From Miscanthus floridulus (lineage: Eukaryota > Streptophyta > Magnoliopsida > Poales > Poaceae), in contig NC_089581.1 of NCBI RefSeq assembly GCF_019320115.1, positions 68,862,485-68,926,484 on the forward strand: a stretch of DNA of 64,000 nucleotides, read 5' to 3'. The notes beneath the pieces were generated by a model that made no database searches, had not been told where the DNA came from, and worked only from the letters and a program-made list of their open reading frames with translations. Both the position numbers and the translations under genes were made by a program. This document shows, piece by piece, positions 22,301-33,259 of the stretch. Numbering within the stretch: the stretch's first letter is position 1; every line of letters begins with the position of its first letter.

Positions 22301-22564
22301 GAGGAAAGAATAGAACCTCGAGGTATTCAACTCAAATCAGATTTGGTGTATCGTGAGCAACCAGTCCGGGTGTTAGACACTAAGGAACGTGCTACTCGGA
22401 ATAGTGTGGTGAAAACATACAAGATACAGTGGGATCATCATGATGAGGGAGATGCAACTTGGGAAACAGGAGAGTATCTACAAAAAGCTTATGAAGAATT
22501 TTATAACAAATGGTTCGTAACCCAAATCTCGGGACGAGATTTTTATAAGGGGGGAGGGCTGTAA
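19346..22564 (+). CDS. T1 pol: protease end, RT, RNase H, integrase, chromodomain
   Basis: 1072 codons, open to the end. Order: protease remainder (1-60); RT with FIDD catalytic box near residue 291 (20216-20227); RNase H with CDAS near 437; integrase zinc finger HPGSSKMY...CDICCRV (about 648-685); catalytic triad D711, D772, E808 (D-x60-D-x35-E); and a carboxy-terminal chromodomain (about 1005-1053, with [14 protein letters not shown] and GDATWE). The first and third aromatic cage positions seem absent, as in group II chromodomains. It would copy and integrate the element. The tail [12 protein letters not shown] is encoded by the polypurine-tract region, and the TAA stop (22562-22564) lies inside the 3' LTR. 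Expression needs the upstream protease stop to be bypassed. Confidence 0.93.
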   Translation: MGYGYRISSAGADVLTNRMVRGATLELGSRKFRVNLIVMPGLVLDVIIGMNWMKDWGAVIDTGSRVLTLKDPLGEGTFQVPLPRRTDLISVTCATAVTPIHQIPIVCEFPDVFPDELPGLPPDREIEFGIELVPGTAPISRRPYRMPPDELAELKKQLEDLSKKGFIRPSKSEWGCPALFVKKKKEGTLRMCVDYRPLNAVTIKNKYPLPHIDVLFDQLSKAKVFSKIDLRSGYHQIKIRPQDIPKTAFSTRYGLYEYLVMSFGLTNAPAYFMFLMNTVFMPELDKFVVVFIDDILVYSENEKDHEEHLRTVLTRLRDHQLYAKFSKCEFWLKEVPFLGHILSENGVSVDPSKVQEVMNWKAPTTVPEIRSFLGLAGYYRRFIPDFSKIAKPMTSLLQKDHKFVWTEECEAAFHTLRKLLTTAPVLAQPDIEKPFDVFCDASKTGLGCVLMQERRVIAYASRQLRKHEVNYPTHDLELAAVVHALKIWRHYLLGNVCNIFTDHKSLKYIFTQPELNMRQRRWLELIKDYNLNVQYHPGKANVVADALSRKSHYLNVQPLLEDGFDLMHPAVLHSIQISCSLESKIIEGQKTDKGIFHIKEKIKEKPSQHFKVDEQGVLWFDNRLVVPKDRELRNKLMDEAHLSKLSIHPGSSKMYQGLRSRYWWTKMKKEITAYVARCDICCRVKAIHMKPTGMLQPLSVPSWKWDDISMDFITGLPTTQKGHDSIWVIVDRLTKTAHFLPVKTDYRPPQYAERYIAEIVRLHGIPKTIVSDRGSQFTAHFWEHLHKGLGTSLIRSTAYHPQTDGQTERVNAILEDMLRACVLSSKGSWESWLPLAEFSYNNSYQESIKMAPFEALYGRKCRTPLNWVEPGDRRYYGIDFVEEAEKKVHIIQQNMKAAQSRQKSYADKRRRPLVFEVGDYVYLKVTPMKKKRFGIRRKLAARFVGPYKILERRGPVAYKLELPETMSTVFPVFHVSHLKKCLRVPEERIEPRGIQLKSDLVYREQPVRVLDTKERATRNSVVKTYKIQWDHHDEGDATWETGEYLQKAYEEFYNKWFVTQISGRDFYKGGGL
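22524..22542 (+). promoter_or_regulatory. Hairpin before the T1 polypurine tract
   Basis: AAATCTC-GGGAC-GAGATTT: a perfect 7-bp stem with a 5-base loop, five bases before the polypurine tract. T2 has the same stem with loop AGGAC on its coding strand (46569-46587). It overlaps the pol tail. Confidence 0.7.
22547..22559 (+). other. Polypurine tract of T1
   Basis: AAGGGGGGAGGGC, immediately before the 3' LTR start at 22560. It primes plus-strand DNA synthesis. Confidence 0.9.
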
Positions 22565-25500
22565 CACCCCGGTGTTAAGCCTACATTTGGGCACTGCAAA
22601 TCACGCATAGCATGCATCATAAAGCATAATTAATCATGCATGCCTAATCATGCAAATAACAACTGAAACACTGTTTCGAAACATATGAAACATGCTCGTG
22701 AAACATGAATGTTGCATATACTTGTTTAGAATTGTGTTTGCCCGAAATTCTTGCTAGATTAGTAAAACATGTTTAGCTATTATTGTAAATCATCTAGCAA
22801 TGTTTAGTTCAATTTTTGGAGCAATGTTTGTATTCCAATTTAATTCAAAATTTGGCTTCAAAGATAAATTTCCAAAAATTAGGGTTTTGAGATAAACGTG
22901 GACTTTGATGTTACAATTCAAAATCTAGAAAGAATTTGGCTTTGGTCATAAAAGCAAAGTTGTAGAGAATTAAATTCTAAACAACTTTCATTTTTGGTAC
23001 ATTTTCAAAAGAGGTCATTTTCTTGCTCAAAATAATATTTGAAAGAGGGCATTTAAAAATTTCTTGAAAAATATAATTGAAAAAGGATTTTTCCTCCTTC
23101 GTGGGCCTTGCGCCTCGTTTCTGGCCCGCCTGCCGAAGCCGGCCTGGCCCGCGTCCCCGCCAGCCGCGCGCCTCGCGCGTCTCCCTGCGCCGGCCCGCAG
23201 CGCCCCGGCCCAGCCCAGCTCCGCGCTCTGGCCCGTCTCCCGCGCGCCGCGCCGTTCCCCTGCTGGTCGCCGCGCCACGCCACGACCGCGGCAGAGGACA
23301 GTCCGCCGCGTGGCGACCGCATGCCGGCGTCGCCCGCCGCACGGCAGCCGTGGCCTGACACCGCGCCCACGCGCCCGCCTTCAACTGCCAGTGCCCGCGC
23401 GCTCACTCACTCCCGCCCGCATTTCTTCTTCTCCCCTCCAGAGCCGAGCGCCCGAGCTCCGCCCTCGCCGCGCCCGCAGCTCCGCCGGCGTCAAGCTCCC
23501 GCACCGCCGCGCCATTCCTCGATTGCTCGCGCCCACAACTCCGCCTCGCCTTCCTTCGGCTCACGCTCGCGCTTGCGCCGCCTTCCGAGCCCTGGGTGAG
23601 CTTCCCCGCACCTCGCCATCGACGGCCATGGCGCCGCCGTGCTCGGCCGCCATGGAAACCGTCTTCCTTCTCCCCTCCAGCCTCGCCTAGCTACCCTGCC
23701 GAACTCGCCTTCTCCTCGCACACCTCCTGCGCTCACTTGCTTGCGCTGCCGTGGCCGGAGATGGCCGCCGGCCGCTGGCCGAGCCGCGCCGTCGCGCCAG
23801 CGCGCACCCCGGCGAAGCACCCTGCCTCGGCTGGCCAGGCCGAGCCAGGCCGTGGGCTGACGCCCTGTTGGGCCGTCTCCCCTCCCTCGCGCTCGGGCCG
23901 CGCAGGCCGGTGATGGCCGTGGGCCAGCTGTTCCCCACGGGCCGGCCCAGTATTTCTTAAATGAATTGATTTCCATTTATTAATTGTTATTTGAAATCTG
24001 AAATGGTTTGAAAAATGTTTGGATGATCAAACTTGCTCCAAATTTGTTGAAACAAATTTTGCTAGGTTCCTTATCATCAGATCTACTTGGGAAAATTTTT
24101 GCATGTCATTTTTGGGATACTTTTCTGTAGGATTTTATTTAATCATGGATATTGCTGATAACTTGAAAAATATGTAGAAAAATCTATAGTCTGCAGAAAA
24201 ATATGATTTCAAGTTTGTTAATCTTCTTAGGTCATGTACTTCCTAGGAAAAATATGTTTCATGCATGTGCTGTGGAAAACTTTGGAGGTGTAGTTCAAGT
24301 GCCTTTAATGGCTGATTTTTGTTATTTTTGCTAGAGAGCAAACTTTGTATAAAACATGCATGTGGTAATTTTTGGACAGTCATTATATGCTATTAAGAAC
24401 CTAGGAAAAATACTAATTCTGTTGTTTGACACTTTTCATAGTACAAAGTAATTTCATGCTCATTTTTATGCTATAGCTTGTCATTTTTGTGTAGGGTAGT
24501 TTACTTATCCAAATGCCATGAAATTTTTATGGTAGTTTGTTTAGGATAGTATTAGGCTACTGTAATTTTCTCAGATTTTTAGGAGCATCAGAAATGTATG
24601 TTGCTATTCAAACCTATTATTATTTAGGGTTTAAGCAAGTGTTGCTTTAAGTGTGATTAAGAAATTAGTAAAGCTTTGGTGTATCTTTGAAGCATTTCAT
24701 AAGATATGTTGATTTAACATATTAGTAGTAGAAGAGAATGCAGTAGATGACATGTGCTTGTAGTATAGTTTCTTGGATGATGTTGACTACCTTGCATTTA
24801 AACATATCCATTGCATTCATCTCCTTCGATGCACCGTTTGCATAATCACTTACGCGCATTGCATCATACAGGATCGCAAACCGAGAACCCAGTCGTCATA
24901 CCCGAGGAGCCCGAGGAGCAGTTCGAGGTGCAGCAGCAGGAAGTGCCAGAAGCCGACGAGGAGGACGTTGAGGAGCTTCCGGAGTGCCCCGATCACCGTC
25001 CGAGCTCCTTCGAGAGAGGCAAGCCCCGGAGCATTTTTCTCCCAGGTTTGCAATTATTTAATTAAATGCTTTACTTAATTGATGCATTACGTTCAGGAGT
25101 TGTTTGCAACCGTTGCTGCATTATACCTTGCTTACCTTTGTTATACTATATCCTTGTTACCCTGGTATCCGCAGTCGAGTCAATGCTTAGCTGGCTTAGA
25201 CCGGTAGAAGTCAGGTGATTTCCTGTCACCTGCGAGCTATAGGTGGTTACCTGGATCTGCTTGGATGACTATGAAGTCATGGTATAACTAAGTGTTAAAT
25301 GAAGTTGAGACCGGACGGAGACTTGCAGAGTTTTGGACTGTAGTGCTTTCCGTCTGTGTCGATTAAGGACCGACCGTTGTTGGGCCTCGAGTCATGTTGA
25401 ACGCATGCCTTACATTTAGCTGGCCGGATAAAGTACCTTCCGACCGCTGAAGCTGGGAGATTTTTCGGGCCGAGTAGATTGCCCGCAACGCACTGTACCG

Positions 25501-26495
25501 GAGCAGGTGTGGTAGGACACGGGGGCGGGATGATAAGACCAAAGTGCAGTCGGTCGGCCCCCGGGTACATGTGGTTCCTGGCAAACTCGAGATTCCTGGA
25601 AAGTTGACTCGGTGATCAATATCTCACTTTAGCGGGTGAGTGAGGTTTGTGTAAGGAATAAATCACCAGCTGGTTAGGAATCGATTCGAATCGCCATCGC
25701 TCCTGGATAGTGAGCACTTGACTTGAGTTACTTCATCGTAGTAAATGTTATGGAACACTTGGACAGTTATAATGAATATGACAGTAAGGAAGTTGTTTAA
25801 TGATCATGGGTTATCATTATCTGCTTAATCACATGTTTACTCTAGTATAGGTGCAAATCTAGTTGACAGGTTAATAATAATTAACTTGGCAATAATGCTT
25901 TTAGAAAGGTTCTTGAAATGCTAAAAATGCTTCTTTTTGCAAACTGAGTCAGCTACCCTACTATAAAGCCCTTCATAATCCTTGGTGTCATTTATTTTCG
26001 GTTATGTCGGGTAAGTCTGGCTGAGTACCTTCTAGTACTCAGGGTTTTATTCCCACTTGTTGCAGATGGGCAGATGTATTACGGCTACTGTATCAACTGC
26101 CTTTATCCTGCGATGGGTGATGCTTAGGACCATGGGCATGGTCATTCCCTACGTCTCATCTGATGCTTTTGTTGGAGATGATCATTCGCTGGCACTATAT
26201 TTGAACTCCGCGTGAGTGCGTGTGTGATTTGAACAAATGACTTCCGCTACTTTTATTCGAACTGGTTTGTAATAACTATGTTTAAACTCTGATGTATCTG
26301 AGATTGTGAACTTTTATGTAATATGTGATGGTGACCGCTAAACTTATTACGATCATGGCTGGGACACGAGTTGGTTTGAAATCCTTCGTGATTTCACGGA
26401 CTACCAGGTTATACAGGGCTTAAGTTTGTTCGAATCGTCTGCTCTGGTGGATGATTTTCTTACTTAATTTCGTATAATTGGTCGGTTCTGTCACA
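22560..26495 (+). mobile_element. 3' LTR of T1
   Basis: 3936 bases, TGTAACACCCCGG...GGTTCTGTCACA, followed by the GTGCT duplication at 26496-26500. It repeats the GC-rich segment (about 23093-23950) and the acidic block (24872-25018). Confidence 0.95.
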
Positions 26496-26500
26496 GTGCT

Positions 26501-26690
26501 CTATAGGAGCGAATGTTGAATGAAAAAATCGTAAGACCAAATTTTTAAGGGAAGAAACGACATAACTATTCGATGTTCCAAGTGTTGGTGAGAATGTCGT
26601 CGTTATCGTCCTTTAGTCGGTAGGCGCCCGATCAGATCACTTCAGTCACCATATAGGGTCCTTCCCATGGTGGAGAGAGTTTGACTTGTT
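26501..26690 (-). pseudogene. Element A integrase tail at a deletion
   Basis: Aligns with B at about 33215-33385 (for example CAATGTTCCAAGTGTTGGTGAGA-like sequence and CCTTCCCATGGTGGAGAGAG), which encodes the integrase carboxy-terminus PPWEGPYTV. To the right the sequence jumps to material matching B near 36655, upstream of RT. The deletion in A therefore removes about 3.3 kb, with RT, RNase H and most of integrase. Confidence 0.7.
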
Positions 26691-27480
26691 GTAGTCTGGG
26701 ACTGCTTGGGTCGATAACTCCCCGAGCCATGGGAGCTCAGAAGAGTTGATGATGGTAGTGGCGAGCTCATAATGCTCGTGGTCGCACATGAAGGTGTGCG
26801 AGAAGGTGCTACCCACAGTGATGATGTCATTTAGTCCTTACATATTTAGCTTTAGGTAGGCATAGTTGGGGACCGCCATGAATTTGACATAGCATGGCTG
26901 CCCCATGACGGCATGGTAAGACCCCAGGAAGTCCACCACCTCGAAGGTAAGCACCTCCAAGCGAAAGTTGGCTTGGTCACCAAACATGACGGGTAGGTCG
27001 ATCTACCCGAGCAGGTATGCCTGCACTCTCAGGATCATGCCATGGAAGGGAGAGCTCACCGGTCGGTGCTCCGACCAGGGGATGTGCATGGCATCGAGGG
27101 TGTCAATGTAGAGGATGCTGAGGCCGCTGCCTCCATCCATCAGCACCTTGGTGAGGTGCTTCTTGCAGACGATGGGGTCAACGATGAGTGGGTAGCATCC
27201 TGGTCTGGAATGTGGGATGGATGGTCCCTCTGATCAAAAGTCATCGAAGAATCTAACCAGTGGAGGAAGGTGGGGACCACCATTTCGGTGACGCATGCCT
27301 CTCTATAGCGCACTTTGTGCAGGCGCTTGGAGTAGACAACATTAGATCCCTAGAAGATCATGATGCATTCCTCAAGGTCAAGGAAGTTGTCCCCATCCTT
27401 GCCTATTGCACCTCCTTTCTTGGCTACCGCCTCCTTGCCCTTTCCTTCTTTCAGCCCGTCGGCCTATCGTAGGAAGCGCT
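26691..27480 (-). pseudogene. Element A protease and linker remnant
   Basis: The minus strand has the protease motif KVLMDGGSGLSILY at about 27155-27115 and, further on, the linker segment corresponding to B 36690-36960 (pieces GSYHAVMGQPCYVKFMAVPNY-like). Broken by stops. It would process Gag-Pol. Confidence 0.65.
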
Positions 27481-29695
27481 TCAGGAGCTCACAGTCCTTA
27501 TAGAGGTGTTTGATGGGGTAGGCATGGTTGGTGCATAGGCTATCCATGAGTTTGTCGAAGTGGTTAGACAGTCCCTGCTGGGGATGCTTGCCCATGTGAT
27601 CAGCTGCGGTGACCAACGCGGTGTTGGTCGGTCGGCACCGATCATTTTTGTTCTTCTTGCCCCTCTATGTGGAGGGGCCCTCATCTCAGTTCTCGTGCTT
27701 GGCCCTGCCCTTGTCCTAGCCTCCATTGAAGACTACTCTGACCACCTCCTCGCTAGAGGTGTGGTTTGTGGTGACATCGAGCAGGTCACGTGCGGGTGGT
27801 ACGGGGCTTCAGACAGCCAAGCTTATGGATCAGGGACTCACAGGATGTCTTGGAGAGGAATGAGCTGATGACGTCCACGTCGACAACATTGGGAAGGGAG
27901 TTGCATTGCTTTGAGAACCTATGGATGTAATCCCATAGGGACTCGTTGGGCTCCTGTTGGCAGCTCTTAAGGTCCCAGGAGTTCCCAGGGTAGGCGTACG
28001 TCCTTTTGGAAGTTCCCGATGAAGACCCTCTTGAGGTCCGCCCAGTCACGAATGCTATTGTGTGCTAGGAATTCGAGCCATGCTCAAACATGTTCCCCTA
28101 TGCAGATGGAGAGGTACTGAATGATGAAGTGGTCATCATCTACTCTGGCTCGGTAGGCGAGCCAAAAGTCTTCGAGCCATATACTAGGGTTCATCTCCCC
28201 GGTATACTTGGTGATGTTGGTAAGTGGTTGAAAGCGCTGTGGGAACAATGCTCTCTAGATGCGCTAGCCAAAGGCCCATGGTCCTAGGCCATCCGGGTTG
28301 GGACTCCAGTCATTGGGTCAGTGACCATGCCTAGGGTGTGTTTACCGGTCTCCTCGGTGGTTCGGCCAGAGTCCGTGTCGTCTACTCTCACCACATGCCT
28401 AATGGATGTCATCATCATGCCAAGCCCAACACTGGTTGCTGATGCTGCTGTGAGCATCTTGTTTGGGCCCAAGGCATTCATGCATAGGCGGTTGGTGTGG
28501 AGCAGGTGCTGGGTTAGGCTGTGACATAGCTGCACCCTCCTATTCCATGCCTGGTGGCTATAGTGGCGAGTGGATGGAGCGATGCATCTGGTGCATCCCC
28601 ACCCCTAGTGGGAAGAGAGGCTGCAAGTTGGTGTCATGACACGAAGCTCTCCACCTATTGAACGATGACTATCTCCACTAGTGCCCAGAGGTTTCGGTGG
28701 ACTGGCTGTTCCTGTGGGTCGACGGGCTTGGGAAGGCCACGCAGAAGCATCACTGCCAAAGTGATGTTCTGACTAGCCCAAGCAAACTATGGGGGATTGT
28801 TCCCCCATTAATGATGTTGCACTGAACCTGGCAGGCGCGACCTCTGGCACCGCTCACCAGGTTATGCACATGGGGCACAGCATGTTGCACCAAGCATGCC
28901 AGTGTAGGTGGTGGCTGGTTCTACCGCTGTTGCCGTAGCTCCTTGCTATGCTCCTAGGCACATGCGAGGACATTCACGCGAGGGTCCAGAGGGGTGTGGG
29001 TCTGTAGAGACTCTACCACCATCGGTGGCTATCCTGGAGTGTATGCCATAGCGCACTCCCAAGATAGAGGGTGGCTGGGTGTTGTGACATCGCTGATGCT
29101 AGAGTTGTCGCTCTTAATATCGCCATCCATGGGGTTGTGAAAAGAGGCAGGAGTGTAGCTCGCCATCCCCATGAATTTGAATGTGAGAGGGGGCAGCACC
29201 AGCATCCTTTGGAGCCCCCAGGCATATGTGTCCGTGGGGTACGTGAGGCCATAGGGGAACTAGTCGCATGGTGGTCACAGCAGGGACAACGGGGTCCCTC
29301 CGAAGAGTCGGTGAAAGATAGTAAATAGCGAGTAAATAACAAAGCGTACATTACTCACAGTGGGGTTTGAGCAGAGCGTATGCTTGGAACGAAGCGTAGG
29401 TGCCTCACCATTGAAGTCGTCAGATGTCCTAGAGCTAATGGAGGGCGCCCCTCCAGCGGCCACCAGAACGAGTGCCTCCTCATAGAGGTGAAGCACGCTG
29501 AGCCAGTCGGCGATGAAGTCTAGGCTTCTAAAGAGGTAGGCCTAGGATGGCTCGAAGGCGGGTGGAACCCACATCTCAATAGGTGGTAGTGTGGGAAACT
29601 CCAGTGAGCTGAAGCGAGTCGTATCGCTCAAGCCCACCATGGTGAAGGTGGTGGAAAGGTTGGCCATCCAATGACCAAAAGCGTGAACATACGAC
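27481..29695 (-). pseudogene. Element A gag remnant
   Basis: The minus strand contains the gag core at 28049-27786 (TYAYPGNSWDLKSCQQEPNE, DYIHRFSKQCNSLPN, CESLIHKLGCLKP), close to B 38000-37700. Upstream pieces (28535-28284 and 29496-29275) match the amino-terminal part. Several stops and frame changes are present. Confidence 0.72.
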
Positions 29696-29699
29696 ATCT

Positions 29700-29717
29700 T
29701 CCCCACGGACGGTGCCA
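29700..29717 (-). other. Primer binding site of element A
   Basis: On the minus strand TGGCACCGTCCGTGGGGA, two bases from the LTR start at 29720. The matching site of B reads TGGCGCC at its start. It resembles the tRNA-Asp-type site (TGGCGCCG...GGGGA) used by many Tat and Athila elements; the tRNA assignment is tentative. Confidence 0.6.
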
Positions 29718-29719
29718 AC

Positions 29720-29750
29720 AGTCGAGGTAGAAAGTGACCAACACATAAAT
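29720..29750 (-). mobile_element. 5' LTR of element A, first piece
   Basis: The first 31 bases of the LTR of A (compare 3875-3905), cut by insertion of B. It ends TAAAT (29746-29750), the left duplication of B; the right copy is 40898-40902, where the LTR resumes with ATATTTGTAG. Confidence 0.85.
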
Positions 29751-30970
29751 TGTCAGTGCAGAAAGTGACCAACTAGTGAATATTTGTAGTTTTGCTGTAC
29801 GTTGCGATCGGAGGTGGCCTAGCACTCAATGACACAAGATTTATACTGGTTTGGGCAATGTGCCCTACGTCTAGTCGGGGTCGGTTGGTGACTTTATTCC
29901 TAAGCCCAAGTGCTCAAAGTTTGCAGTGGGGTTACAAATGAGAGGGAGAAAGATGGGTGTACAAGAGGTCCGGTCAGCTCCGACCGGATGGGCCGAGAGT
30001 GACAAGAACTTCACTATGAGCTAAGTGTTCAAGCTGGTGCTTGAGGTCTAAACCTGGTGGTTCAGTGGTTGTGAGCTATCGATCTAAGGAACTCTGGCCT
30101 ACTGGAATCGGTCTCCTTTGTTGGAGGAAGTGCACCCCCTTTTATAGATGAAGGGGATAGCTTTACAAGTGAGAGGGAAAGGGTGCGTATGCTACCGAGC
30201 CTTGTTGTCCACACCTACCGAGCCTTGTTGCCCACACCGGCAGGTACCAGATAATGGTAGGTGCCTACAACACTATTGATGTCACTGTAGAATGTCAGAT
30301 GCATACAGGAGGTCATGCTGCCTTTTTTAGGGATGCTGGACGTCGGTACCTACAAATACTATTTGATGCCTAGAGGCATGTGAGGAGTCTCGCTATGTTC
30401 ACCCAGTATGGTAAATCTTGGCACCCATACCGGTATTGATGCCCAGAGGCACGTGCAGGGCCTTACCGTATGGAGTTTTAGCGGCCCCTACAATACTATA
30501 GAGGGAGATGTCGGTGCCTACAATACTATTCCATGCAGGGTATGGTCCCATGTATAGTTGTTTTGACTTGCGAGCCTTACCTTGCCTTTCTTCGCATGTC
30601 ATCTGGTTCCTACTGAGCGAGCATCCCCGGTCGGATGGCTCCAGTCGGCTCTGAGTGCACCGTTCGGAGAAGAGTGGTGAGTAGGGTTCCTACGAGCCCC
30701 GGTCGTTAGGACGTGGGGTCAGAGTTGGAAGTAGCGCTTTGGGCCAGGCCTTTTGATCGAAGAGGGCATCCGGAGGCGGCTGGAGCCCGAATCGAGTGCT
30801 TCGGTCAGATAGGTGGGCCGAAGTAGCTGACAAGCGGGTGTTGTTCTTCTTGGGCTAGGCCTTCTGGTCGGTCGTTGGACTTCCCCTTTGCTCTGTTATT
30901 TTTAGACTCTTGGGCCAAGCCTAGGCGTAGAAGCCAATCCTCGAGGGACCCTAGGTTTATGAACCTAACC
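29751..30970 (-). mobile_element. 3' LTR of element B
   Basis: TGTCAGTGCAG to AACCTAACC; the final base is C where the other LTR has A. Differences from the 5' LTR are mostly C/T and G/A changes. It contains a TATA-like TTATAGATGAAGG near 30140 and a local repeat of the string TACCGAGCCTTGTTG at 30197 and 30216. Confidence 0.85.
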
Positions 30971-31140
30971 GGAGCCCCCGAGCCCCTGGGTGATTCGGAT
31001 AGAATCGTCCTAGGGATTTTTGTCTTGTCGATAGGTGTGTGTGAGCGCACCCACGGGTGTAGCCCCTGAGCCCCCAGGCGGTTCAGGCAAAGCCATCTGG
31101 GGGGGGTTTGTTTTAGCGGGCGTGTGTGCGTGTTTTTAGT
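30971..31140 (-). repeat. Two polypurine-tract-like blocks, element B
   Basis: Two copies of a block beginning (G)AGCCCCxGAGCCCC followed by GGxGATTC or GGCGGTTC and then GAGCGCACCCACGGG-like sequence. They match the three blocks of A at 5014-5290. The first lies next to the LTR. Confidence 0.55.
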
Positions 31141-31179
31141 CTAAGATGGAATTTTGTCAACCAAGGTGTCGTTGTTCAG

Positions 31180-31770
31180 CCGTGGCATGTTTAGCCACGA
31201 AGATTGGATTGAAACAGAACTTACTGATCCTAGATGCGTGCCATGGATCAGGCGAGGAAGTTAGTTTGGACGTGAGAGGGCTCACTAATCCTGGCGTCGA
31301 TGCACGCCGTGGGATTGGGTGAGGGAGTTAGTTTGGATAGACCCTAGCGTCGGTGCGCGCCGTGGTTTTGAAATGGTTAGTTCAGGGGACTAACAAGATC
31401 GAGCCCGTGGGTCCTAGTGTTGGTGCGCACCATGGGATCAAGCGGATTGGAGTCATGGATCCTTGGCCTTGGAGCAGCCTGGGCAGCCAAGGTAGTTAGT
31501 TCAGTTAGTTTTCACGTGAGTTCGGAGTCGTGGTCCTTGGATTTTTGGAGCGTAGTCGAAAATGAAGCCATTACGCGAGTTCAAAGTCGCGGTCCCAAGC
31601 CATAGCCAGATGTCGTAGATCCTGTCGACACAAGTTTAGGGTTGCGGTCCCTATATTTTTTGGAGTGCAGATGAAGCGTAGTTAGTTAGTTAAAGATCGG
31701 ATGAGGCGGTGCTCGCAGATCCTAGCATCGGTGTGCACCGTGGGACCGGGCGAGTCATAGTCGTGGATCT
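31180..31770. repeat. Degenerate tandem repeat in the 3' region of B
   Basis: Five to six imperfect units with GTCGGTGCGC(G/A)CC(G/A)TGG and GATCxxGCGAG. No gene is visible. Confidence 0.5.
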
Positions 31771-33250
31771 AGCGAGTTTGAGGTTGCTTCCTTGGCGTTT
31801 GTCTTGATCCCTTGAGCCCTGTTAGGACTTCATGGGGGTCGATGTGAGTTGTGTGCGTTACCCCCATCTGGTTCCTCACAAACTGGAGGGGCTAAGTTTC
31901 GTTGCTTGTCCCGATCGCTCGGGCTCAAAGACTAGCTCGGTGAGTTTGCTAATGGGTGTGATCGAGCGGAATCTAGGACCATCGTTTGTGACAGGGTTGG
32001 CATAGCCCTCTTGTGACATTCCACTACTCCTTTACCCATAACCCGATAGATGCCTAGGTCATTCCAGATACTGACCCGGGTGGCCTAACGGCCTCCCCTC
32101 GATAGAGATTCTGTGGGTCTGGCGAGAGGTTTAGGATCAAATGAGAAGGTTGAGATGATCCGGTCTGCCAGATCGGGTGAGGGCCGCACGGTGCTCATCT
32201 ATGGTTTTCTCCCCTGGCTCTGTTAGTTGCTCATGTCGAATGAGGCAACCGCCGCTTTGTGACACAACACGGAGCGTTTTGATGCATTTCGCTGCACGTG
32301 CGATGCTTAGTTCCTGAGCCCTCGGGTGGTTTAGGGCCCGAATCATCCAGGAGGCATGGGCATATGGAATGAAATGCGCGTATGGATGTATGAAATGATT
32401 TATAATGAAATAGAGGGGGTTTGATAGTGTTTACCTTGACGACTGGGGTGACGGGGCTCGGAGAGCTTTAGTCGAAAATGTCCGACCGGGACCTGTGCTC
32501 GTCATCCGTGATGGAATTGGCATGGCCCACATGGGGCATCCCTTTGCTTCCTACCTATGTCTCAGGTTGGCCAGTTAATAAAGTTTGATGATATTTCTTT
32601 TTAGCCATGGTGGCCATACCTTGGTAGCTGCCTCGACTGCATGAGAAGGTTGGGAGCTCCATGTTCTTCTACTGAGCATCTATGGGTGTGATGTCCTTGA
32701 GGTACCTGTTGTGCTTACCGAAGCCGAGGGAGCGGAACCGAGTGGATTCCTAGCGGTTGTAGTGGTATTTGTAGTAGTAGAAAATGTAAAAGTTAAGTTT
32801 GTGGGTGAGTCCTCGTGTGAACAGTTTTTTGTATTAATGAATACATCAGTATTGTCCTTGTGACAGAACCACAACATCTATTCTCTATTTATATCCTAGC
32901 ATAATCTTTGTTCTTATCCTTTTTCTCTCGTACCTGCCCAATTGTCCCGTAGGGTGCCACCTTGGGAGTCTAGGGCGTGGCCCGCGGGGCTCGATTGCTC
33001 ATATCCGTAGGGAAAGGCAGGGTGCGTTCGGTTGGGAGTAAGAATAGAGTTATGTAGGGTAATCAAAGACATGGAATGTGTTTTTGTTTGGAGACAAAGT
33101 TGTTTATTATGTGATAGTAAAAAGAAAAGAGAGGTAATATTCAATATTGTACCCTTATGGAGCCCCCGAGCGACCCAGGCTGAAAGTGTTTCGGGCAGGG
33201 GTGCCCTTACGGGAGCATGTTTTAACTAAAAAGCAGTTTAGACCAAATTT
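31771..33250. other. Element B 3' noncoding region
   Basis: Aligns with 5690-6470 and 11500-11936 of A. The roughly 5 kb of A that holds the antisense gene is replaced here by about 220 bases (32575-32790), probably one deletion. I see no supported gene. Confidence 0.55.
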
Positions 33251-33259
33251 AGGGGAAAA

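Larger units (their letters stand above)
11937..26495 (+). mobile_element. T1: complete Tekay/Del-like chromodomain Ty3/gypsy retrotransposon
   Basis: 14,559 bases with two LTRs of about 3.94 kb, both TGTAACACC...TCACA, flanked by GTGCT on both sides. Order: 5' LTR, PBS matching initiator tRNA-Met, extra gene with a histone H3-like tail, gag, pol (protease, RT, RNase H, integrase, chromodomain), polypurine tract, 3' LTR. The LTRs differ at about 1-2% of positions by eye, so it is the youngest insertion in the stack. Gag has frameshifts and the protease has a stop, so it is not autonomous as written. Confidence 0.95.
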
